A DNA stretch of 64,000 nucleotides from Dactylonectria macrodidyma (taxonomy: Eukaryota > Ascomycota > Sordariomycetes > Hypocreales > Nectriaceae): contig JAGMUV010000018.1 in assembly GCA_020744425.1 (NCBI GenBank), positions 124,001 through 188,000 of the forward strand, read 5' to 3'. Below the pieces are notes generated by a model. The model was not told the DNA's origin and did no database searches. It saw only the letters and a program-made list of their open reading frames with translations. Made by a program: the position numbers and the translations under genes. This document shows positions 56,177 through 64,000 of the stretch, one piece after another. Each line of letters starts with the position of its first letter. Within the stretch, counting starts at the first letter, position 1.

Positions 56177-57450
56177 ATGGCGACTTCTGCAGTGTTGGAA
56201 ACCACACAACTAGACCAAGCTAAGTTGAGGCTACATTCCACACACGACAATGGAGACGCAAGAGCTTTGAGAACTCTTTTCGGATCCGTCTATGACAAGG
56301 ATGTTGAAGAAGGAAGGAAAGGCCTACCGGCAGCCAAGGTGAGACCAGCCATGCCAATCGCGATTATTGCGGGCATGCAGGTGGTTTTTTCTGACATTTT
56401 TTTCAGTACCAAAACTACCTACCAACGTGGAACCATGAACAAAAGTATCCCCCTCTTGAGCATTTTGAACATTACGACCATGGCCAGGATGCCGATCCAT
56501 CCTACCCCGATCTTCTTCCCAAGGAAACATCAAAGGTCGTACACCTTACGCCTACTATTGGTACAGAGGTCAACGGGATCCAATTGAGCAAACTAAGCAA
56601 AGCTGGCAAGGACCAGCTAGCTCTTCTCGTGGCAAAGCGAAAGGTGGTGGCATTCCGAGACCAAGACTTCGCTGATCTTCCGATCAATGAGGCGCTAGAT
56701 TTCGGGGGATACTTCGGACGCCACCACATCCACCCGACATCTGGATCGCCGGAAGGTTACCCTGAGATTCATCTTGTTCACCGCGGGGCGGGAGATCATT
56801 CTATCGACAAGTTTTTCCAGAACCGCGGGACAAGTGTCGTCTGGCACTCTGACGTGTCTTATGAGAAACAGCCACCAGGAACCACATTCCTATACGTGTT
56901 CGACCAGCCAGAGACCGGTGGTGATACCTTGTTTGTGGATGCTGTTGAGGCTTACAATCGCCTGAGCCCGGCTCTACAGCAACGTCTCCATGGGCTGAAG
57001 GCAATTCATTCTGGAATCGAACAAGCTGAGTCCTCAAGATCACGAGGCGGTATCGTGCGTCGCGAGCCCGTTTATAACGCGCACCCGATAATCCGAACCC
57101 ACCCAGTTACTGGAGAGAAAGCTCTATACGTGAATCCGTCTTGTAGGTTCCTGTGGCTCTATCACCCTCGTTCTTAAAGCCACCCGCTAACTATGCTACT
57201 AGTTGTTCGTGAAATTGTGGGACTGAAGAAGGAAGAATCCGACGCGATTTTGAAGTTACTGTACAGTCATATTGCTTCTGGGGCCGACTTCCAAGCCCGA
57301 GTCAAGTGGGCACCAGGAACTGTTGTAGTCTGGGACAATCGTGTAACGGCACACACTGCGCTGGTGGACTGGAAAAGCGGAGAGCGAAGGCACTTGGCGA
57401 GGATAACTCCACAGGCCGAGGCACCTTTCGAGACACCGTTCAAAGCCTAG
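56177..57450 (+). CDS. TauD-type alpha-ketoglutarate dioxygenase
   Basis: Three exons (56177-56338, 56407-57142, 57203-57450) join in phase to 381 residues. The start MATSAVLETTQLDQAK follows a CCCACA leader; an in-frame upstream ATG exists at 56081. The central domain carries PTIGTEVNGIQLS, VVAFRDQDFADLPI, the iron ligands of TVVWHSDVS-type (here SVVWHSDVSYEKQPPGTT; His-x-Asp), GGDTLFVDAVEAYNRL, and the distal His in DNRVTAHTALVDW with an Arg nearby (RRHLARI) for 2-oxoglutarate. This is the TauD/TfdA family, related to fungal sulfonate/taurine dioxygenases that release sulfite or similar products from a sulfonate or aryl substrate. Cytosolic. All ligands are present. It lies at the edge of the transposon-rich end. 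Confidence 0.88.
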
Positions 57451-57655
57451 GGATTTGGAAGAGACATTGGGATTTCGACCCGAGTGGAAGCGAATAGAAT
57501 TCACATTGTACCTGAGTACAGATATAACAATGCTATTCCAAGGATGAAAACATATGTTAACTCGAGAGATCTGGGTACAATTGACGCACAAATATTAGCT
57601 TCATCATGTTACCCGATGTGGTAGATCCAATGTCATACCTGCACCATCTTTTCAA

Positions 57656-58290
57656 CCCAATATCAAATTCAGATCAACCACCATAAAGCCTCCTGGAATA
57701 ACAAACGTCTCGTCATACAGCAGTATAGTTAGACCACCATTAAAAGTGTTGTATAAACTGTTTTTTGTTCTCTTAGTTCTCCCAGACTGCCCTGAGGTTG
57801 CAGCCGGCAGGACATGAAATTGAGCTGTTTGTCCAATCATGTGAGATAATTCGTGTGTATTCAAGTTAAGCTTGAACAATTGACCTCCGGGGTCTGCAGT
57901 GATGTGGAGCTGGTATGTTTACTACATGGCTGTTTTTCATCATGGATCAATTCACAGCGTCATGGGCAATGGCAAAGTCATCAAAGATTTTGTCTTTGGC
58001 GTCGAGAACTTGAAAGGCTCCAGTCGAAAGGCCTGTCTTGGGATCGATTGAGATTTCTGGAACCCCATTAATGCTACGCCTTGAGGTTGAACTTACTGGC
58101 GAGAAAGCCACAGGCGGAGTTGGAACAATATGACAATGTTCCTTTGTCGTTGATTCGCAACCCGTTGACTGCAATGTCCAGTGTAGCATTTGTCTGCGAT
58201 CTAGCAGAACGTCCTGAATAGCCACTTCTATCTCGCCAGAACCAAAGTTGGCTCTGTAAATGACACCATTGATCGAGTCACCAACCAATT
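57656..58290 (-). pseudogene. SMP-30/gluconolactonase-like beta-propeller, remnant
   Basis: The minus strand shows ordered pieces: VGDSINGVIYRANFGSGEIE (from about 58286), FQVLDAKDKIFDDFAIAHDA (to about 57950), then in another frame FKLNLNTHELSHMIGQTAQF and RTKRTKNSLYNTFNGGLTIL, ending GGFMVVDLN (about 57660). The DDFAI-HD, GRT-and-SLY, and GG elements at these spacings are those of six-bladed SMP-30/TolB-like propellers found in fungal metabolite clusters. The frames are split by stops, and about 100 residues near the N-terminus are missing, so it is probably dead. It is tail-to-tail with the TauD gene. Confidence 0.5.
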
Positions 58291-58309
58291 CGTAGAGTAT
58301 ATCTGGAAG

Positions 58310-58712
58310 CGCGCTGAAGATGTTAGCTAAACCTACGCTTGAATGAGGTCAACAGCCGGCTTGCGAGTCCTCTGGGTTTAAATTAGTAGTATAAACATGA
58401 ATAGTCTTGCTTGTTAAAATTAAAAGTTGTTTTTTTAAGTAAAATAAGTCAGCTTGATGATGGATATAAAATCATCCAAGTAGATATTTAAAATAGATAT
58501 AAGTAACATATTAAAAAAGAAATGTATATATAATTATTTTTAATTTAATAACAATTATAACAACTACTAAGTAGTAAAATAACTTCTTTGTAATTAGTAG
58601 AAATAGTAAGCACCTAAAGGTATTAAAAGTCAGTCCTGCCCGGGTGTGCCAGGCGCGACCACCTGGTCTCGACTTGGGTAATGACATAAAAGTAGTTCTT
58701 TTTTAGGGTTTC
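58310..58712. other. AT-rich, RIP-like transition zone
   Basis: Composition drops sharply to AT-rich with many TA dinucleotides, marking the border of the transposon block. No gene. Confidence 0.5.
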
Positions 58713-58916
58713 TGTTGGATTGACCCCTCGTGTGGCGGCATAACCTCTGATACACCGATATCCTAGCCTTAGTCAGATGACTAGAAAAAACCCCTCAGAA
58801 GAAAAGAGGGGGCCGGAGGCATCCGAGATCATACAGACATCAATATAATCATCTTGAGTCTCCACCGAAAACCCCCTTTGAAGGCTCTGATCATCCTAGT
58901 CGTATTGGATCTAATA
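58713..58916 (+). repeat. copia LTR with RIP-changed end
   Basis: It starts TGTTGGAT and ends ATCTAATA. The end is the expected inverted ATCCAACA with two C-to-T changes at CA sites. Part of it recurs at 23101-23165. Confidence 0.6.
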
Positions 58917-58995
58917 ATTAATAGTCGAAATTGTGTGAAGACGCCCTTGCGCTACGATCCGTACGGTTTTCAAGCCTCTATCCTGCTCTAATACG

Positions 58996-60590
58996 ATGAC
59001 CGCGATGTCTGCAGAAAATGCTGCAACATCTACCCGTAAGGTCTTTCTTGAGACCTTTAAGGACTGGAGGCTCTGGGATAAGGAATTCTAGCTGAGGATG
59101 AATGCGGCTACGATCTGGGTCCTTGCCGACCTAGATATAAATACACAGCCGATGCTACCTCTAACTAGATCGCGAGTCGATTCCTATTTCTGAAGAATTC
59201 CCCTATAGCGGATCGAGCCTGAATAAGCCCGTTAGACCTAAGGGTCTGGGAATTAGGGATTTAGTCAGAACCCTACCCTGACCTATACTCTTAAAACGAC
59301 CGATCTGTCTTAACAGGCCCGATCTATTGCAGATCTAACTGCTAAAAATAAAGCTTTTTATAAATCTAGTTATAAAGACTATGATTAAGACTATTAGGAA
59401 TATAAAGAGTAGTAAGATTAGATTAATATACTAAAGAAATGGATAATAGAGACTATTACTATAGGTCTGATAGATAGTGCTTTTAATCTTTAAAAGGATT
59501 TAAAGAGCTAGTATATTAACTTATAAAAGAGCGTTAGAACTATGCAGACTGAATAGTAAAATGAAGCCTATATAAAATATTAGAATATCCTAGTAGCTAT
59601 CCCTTAAGTAATTAAGGATTTCCCTTATTAGCTTATAGACTAAGAGTAAGTAATGCATTAAGCTTAGGCTTAAGATATTAGAAGACTAGATAATCTAAAT
59701 ATATAGTTTAATAACCTATATAATACTATTAAGTCAGTCTTTAGAAACTGGGTCTTAAACTTCTAAAGGATCTATTAGGATAAGCTAGAGGATAAGACCC
59801 TTACTATCTAGACTATGGCTAAGAACCTACGTACAGAGGTCAGCCGCAGAGGCTTGTAGTAGCTGGCTAGAACCCCTGCGCCCTGAATTAAAAGAGGAAA
59901 CTTTAGACCGACCTACAGACAGAACCCAGATCTGAGTAACTAACCGGATTAGGAACAGGATCCCGATTAAGAAGGTTAACAGCCTGCGGGATCCGCCGGG
60001 CCCTCCCGGCTGAAACGGACCCCTAGGAAACGCAAGTCCGATTAACCTGGCTCTTAGTTAAAGAGGACGAAACCCAAGGAACCCTGGGACTAAGGAAACA
60101 CTGACTTATGCTATAAGGCCTGCGGAGGCTTTTATTATAATCTTTCTGACTGCTATTATATCTTTTTATTAAAGGCTCTTTCTTAGTTTAAAGAGAATCT
60201 AGTAATTAGAGATAGAGTTAAATACTAACTTACTTATTAACCTCTAAAGGATAAAGTTAATGCCCTTAAGCGGTTAGCTGGATTGGATAAGCTAAATTAA
60301 CTAAGCTAAGGCATAGGCCGCTATTCTGACTTAATAATTGCTATTATAGCTGCTTTTCCTACTGCCCGCTATCCCTTACTATAGTCTGCTATTCTAGACT
60401 CTAGAGCTATAATCTATATCTTTAACTAGATCTACTGGTTTAAAGGATATCAGCTCGTATAAGCAGATGACTTCCTTATTACTAGAGAATACGATGTCTG
60501 AGTCTTAGGCTATGGCCAGGTTAATATTATGACTAAGGAGACTAAGGGCCCTTAGCTTATATTCCTATTGTCAAATATTAGGGTGAAAAA
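58996..60590 (+). pseudogene. copia gag-protease, multiple stops
   Basis: The frame starts MTAMSAENAATSTRK and continues with FLETFKDWRLWDKEF, MNAATIWVLADLDINTQPML and TRSRVDSYF, a copia Gag pattern. Many TAG/TAA codons stand where Gln is expected. A CCHC-like knuckle (CYKACGGFYYNLSDC; one Cys spacing altered) lies near 60110-60155. A protease-like AILDSRA stretch lies near 60387-60410 and a GYGQVNIMTKETKGP stretch near 60510-60555. The frame ends in the protease where the second element begins. Confidence 0.7.
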
Positions 60591-60591
60591 T

Positions 60592-60747
60592 TGTGTCTTC
60601 TGTCCTTGCCCCCTGTGCCTTGAGGTTTCAGGGCAAGCTTTATATACTCTTTCTCTTCTGTATAGAATCAGCTAGAAGCTGATTGCTAAGCCTCGTGGCA
60701 ATAGGTGGCAATAGGTGGCAACTTTCGCCTCTGACATATCTGACACA
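60592..60747 (-). repeat. 156-base LTR of the second copia element
   Basis: It begins TGTGTC and ends GACACA, perfect 6-base inverted termini. It contains a short tandem repeat (CAATAGGTGG twice, near 60699-60720). The polypurine tract abuts it at 60748. Confidence 0.75.
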
Positions 60748-60832
60748 CCCCCTCAGATTTAATGACTTCTCATTGAGTCTGAAGCCCTTCTTCGTCCTTC
60801 TGGAGCCTCTTCCTAACGTCTTCTAATCCAAG

Positions 60833-63800
60833 TTAATACACAAAGCGGTTCCATTTTCCGGCTAGAAGTGCTTTCGTCAGGCCATCTGCGACTATGTCTA
60901 TTGATTTAACGTATTTGACTTGAATTTTCCCTCTTTGAACCTCCTGTCTGAGCCAGTGATTGTGGATATTAACATGCCGCAACTTGGTCCTCAAAGTAGC
61001 TATCTCAGCCGTCATGAGGTTGATAGTCTGAGTGTTATTGCAGTCAATCTGGATAGTCAAGTCATCTAGTTAAACTGTCAGCTCCTTAAGCAGTCAGCTC
61101 ACAAAGAGAGATTCCTTAGCTGCCTGTGCTAGAGCTAGGAGCTCTGCTTCTGTTATTAATGTTATGACCGTGTCTTGTTTGCTAGCTCTCCATCCGATCA
61201 GTCCGTTGAACAGCTTAATAGTATATGCCTGCGAGCTCTTCCGATCAGTTGTGTTATCAGCAAAAGAGGCATCGCTAGCAATACTAAGACCGCCAAGCCC
61301 TCCGAAGGATAGGGCTAGGTTCTTTATATGTAAGAGGTAGTAGATGACGCAGTCAGCCGCTTCTTAGTATATTTAACTTAGATTAATAAGGAATCTTACC
61401 AATCTAGAGACAGCAAAGGCTATGTCAGGTCGGGTGTTGACTGCAATGTAGAGGATTGATCCGATCTTACGTTAGTATCATTAAATCTCTATTAGGGTTA
61501 CTATCCCTATTACAGGCCGGAGCTCTAACTAAGTCATTAGTACTATAGCTATTCCTTTATTAGCTAGATTTGCAATTTTCTTAATATAGGCTGCTTAAGA
61601 TAGCCAGATCTTCCTCACAGGTCGGTTCTATATGACTTCCATTCTAAAGAACCATTACACAGGGTTACCGCCTATTAGTTTATATCTCAATTAGAGTTTT
61701 CTGATCAGGTCCTTAGCCTTGTTTTCTTATGCCTTCCTATAGGCTAGAATGACATCATCGACATAAACGAAGAAGAGGATTCCTTCTTTTCTAAAGCAGC
61801 AAGGCTCGTGTAGAACTGGCTTATAGCCTAGCTCTAAGAGGGTCCTAGAAAGCTCCTTCTGCCACAGTAAGGGAGAGACTCTCAGTCCGTATAGAGCTTT
61901 ATTAAGCTTTAGGATAGTTCCTGCCTTCTTATAGCCTAGAAGCATCTGCATGAAGATATCTTAATCAATTAGAGCATATACGAATGCATTAACCACATCG
62001 TATTAAACCATTTCTAGATCAAATTTTACTATAATAGCTATCAAGGTCCGAAAGGACCTTCCGGCTAAGGTAACTGCGTATATATCTTACAGCTTCCCTT
62101 TTGCTTATTAGTCTCCTCGCACCACTAGCCAGGCCTTGCATTTCTAAAAGTAACCGTATTTGTCTGTTTTATAGACATACACCCATATACAACCTAGGAC
62201 CTGTTAATTAAATGCTCGAGGGTCCTTGGCTCGGATCTCAGTCCATGACCTCATTTCCTTATAGCTTTAAAGATGAATTTCTTCAGCCTTCTGGAAGAGG
62301 TTTTCCAATGGATGTCCTATAAGATCTTAATGCTTCATTAGTGCCAGAGGTAATACACTTCTATACACTTTTACCCCTTAACGGATCTTTCGTTCTATTA
62401 AGATTTACATAGGAGATTTAGTTCTAGCTAGAAAAGCTGCTTGCTATGTAATAGTTCTATTCCCTTATTCTAACATATTTTAAGGTAATTGTGCGAGTAG
62501 GGCAGATGGTAGTGTATCTAGAGGCATGAGGAAGTCTTCATATTCTGCTCTCTTTGCCTATAAGATTTCTTCAATCGCCACTATGAGATAGTTTAGTATA
62601 AGTTCATCTTCTTCTTCAGGAAAAGCCACCTCAATAGAGTCTTCAGCTTCTGGCTGATCAATTGGTTCGTCTGGTTGGAGGGATGCAATTCGTGCGATTT
62701 CTTCTAAGTCTGCCTCTAAGAGGTCATCCTTAAAGTTTTCCCAGTCTCCGTTACAGCCCTCGTCTTCATTAAAAATGACGTCTCGGGTGCTGATTATCCG
62801 ATTGATTATCAGGATCCAGATCCTATAGATATTCGAGGATCTATATCCAACTAGGAAGCCGATCCATCCTTTCAGTTTAAGCCACATCTTGCGGTTAAGC
62901 TTTTATTATGCCTTAAGGGTCATAGCATAGGCTTTACAACTAAATGCCCTTAGATATATTTAGTTAGGCTATTTTACCAATTATGGAATTCCTCTGGCTA
63001 TTACTATTACAGTATGCAGTTAATCGTATAGTATTTTCTAGCCTGATTTATAATTTGGCGTTCGGTTATATAGATAAACTGCTGTTTTGCCGATTTCTGG
63101 CTATAGCTAGTGAGGGAGCTTAGAGCCTGTTCGCATGGCTCTTTCCTTATCCTTAATCACACCCCCTGAGCGTTCGGCGCCGCCGTTTTAGGCTTAGCTA
63201 TACAGTGCTGAAGGCTCGATAACGATAGCTCTATTCCGTAGGAAGTTTCTGACTTGTGGTTTAACCTCTATGATCTTATTATCACATTCGATGACTTTGA
63301 CCTTGATGTTATATTAAACTTCTAAGTATTCGAAGAAGGATTTAAAGACTGCGATAATAGCCTCCGTTATCCGAGTTATAAGGTAGTAATCCCAAATATA
63401 ACCAGTTAATCAGCAGGTGAGTAGCATCTATAAGGTATAGCCACCTATACCTTCTTCATAGTCATAGAAATCGATAGTAATGCATTCACTGACTATCTAG
63501 CTAGACTGCCTTAGAGCCCGTCTGACTTATCTCTTGATCTTTAATAGGCCACAGGCGTCACATTCGACTGTTGTTAGTCCTCGAATTCGCACCCCCTGAG
63601 ATGCTGAGACGAGGTGTTCAAGAGCTTACGGTCCTGGATGCTCTAGGCGGTTATGCCAGCGTATGGCTTCTCCTACTAAGGGAGCCCTCTTTGTATATAA
63701 GGTGAACTTACGGGCTGCCTAAGCCACTAGGGTTATCTCTATCGGTTAGTATGCAATAACGTATTGACCGTATAGGTCCTTAATCGTACAGGCGATCGTC

Positions 63801-64000
63801 TGATCGGAATAGCGGAGGGTCATTAGATCTTGGCTATTATCCTAATAGAATCCTTTCTTCCGTAGCTAACGTAAGGAGACTAGAGTTATGAGGAGTTAGG
63901 GACAGTAGGCTATATCTTCAAGTAATAGTGCTCGAGTTCTTATTAGCCTGACTATTATTATTCTATATCCTAAAATTAGTAACTTTCAGTCACCTGACCA
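60833..64000 (-). pseudogene. copia polyprotein (integrase-RT-RNase H), multiple stops
   Basis: Read leftward from the edge: a zinc-binding tail (TTVECDACGLLKIKR, near 63560) starts the integrase core. The core has ITIDFYDYEEGIGGYTL, IECDNKIIEVKPQVRNFLRN and NGGAERSGGVIKDKERAM (Asp, Asp, Glu). Next are VGYRSSNIYRIWI with RDVIFNEDEG (62760-62870), the copia RVT_2 part LNKALYGLRVSPLLWQKELS and FFVYVDDVIL (61740-61920), and RNase H LRTKLRHVNIHNHWLRQEVQ with DGLTKALLAGKW to the stop at 60833. Stops replace Gln codons in places (YS-stop-A-stop-NGGAER). It is incomplete at the window edge and non-functional. Confidence 0.8.

Larger units (their letters stand above)
58713..60591 (+). mobile_element. 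Ty1/copia retrotransposon, left part, RIP-mutated
   Basis: The left LTR is followed by a gag region with CAG-to-TAG stops, a zinc knuckle and the start of the protease. The element is cut at 60591 by a second copia element in the opposite orientation. It is AT-rich and non-autonomous now. Confidence 0.75.
60592..64000 (-). mobile_element. second Ty1/copia retrotransposon, nested, RIP-mutated
   Basis: In minus orientation it runs from beyond the window edge to its 3' LTR at 60747-60592. The polypurine tract (reading AGGGGG on the minus strand) directly precedes that LTR. It has integrase, reverse transcriptase and RNase H remains in the right order for copia. Its insertion split the first element. 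Confidence 0.8.

Noticed and set aside
60699..60720. CAATAGGTGG tandem repeat as a CRISPR-like or satellite array
   Set aside because: Only two copies inside an LTR; ordinary internal LTR variation.

Overview
This window looks like nuclear DNA of a filamentous ascomycete (Pezizomycotina; the exact order cannot be fixed from sequence alone). Genes are on both strands and interrupted by 45-70 nt introns with GTRNGY donors and CTRAY branch sites. Zn2Cys6, HeLo-like, DUF3140/TUDOR, DUF6604, CVNH, 2EXR and F-box families are present. Transposon copies carry C-to-T changes at CA dinucleotides that turn glutamine codons into stops, a signature of repeat-induced point mutation (RIP). Splice models below were checked by hand for reading-frame continuity; no RNA evidence was available.

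Layout. 1-4.9 kb: the start of an FAD monooxygenase, a decayed beta-lactamase-like gene, an intact SnoaL-like gene and a probable solo LTR. 4.9-15.1 kb: a block resembling a fungal regulated-cell-death or immune locus. It holds a kinase-ankyrin gene, a divergently transcribed HeLo-like/pseudokinase gene, a broken ankyrin gene and a broken P-loop/patatin phospholipase gene. 15.6-19.7 kb: a dienelactone-hydrolase/SnoaL two-domain protein and an alpha/beta hydrolase. 20.7-25.9 kb: two secreted plant-cell-wall enzymes, a CE16-type GDSL esterase and a GH51 arabinofuranosidase. 27.3-36.5 kb: a frameshifted CVNH gene, a 2EXR protein, an aquaporin with an altered second NPA box, an amidase pseudogene and an F-box protein. 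37.8-38.9 kb: a DUF3140-TUDOR protein. 39.7-44.2 kb: a small cluster of an FAD monooxygenase, an NTF2-like protein and a broken Zn2Cys6 regulator, whose shared promoter has CGG/CCG palindromes. 45.4-49.8 kb: a DUF6604 protein and a broken membrane-protein gene. 50.2-52.4 kb: a six-exon gene joining a Ser/Thr kinase to a Rab-like GTPase. 53.3-58.3 kb: an unknown protein, a TauD-type dioxygenase and a decayed SMP-30-like propeller. 58.4-64 kb: AT-rich nested Ty1/copia elements in opposite orientations.

The window is an accessory, transposon-edged region. At least seven host genes are visibly broken, several by C-to-T stops. The strongest unusual candidates are the kinase-Rab fusion and the kinase-ankyrin / HeLo-pseudokinase divergent pair beside a dead patatin gene.
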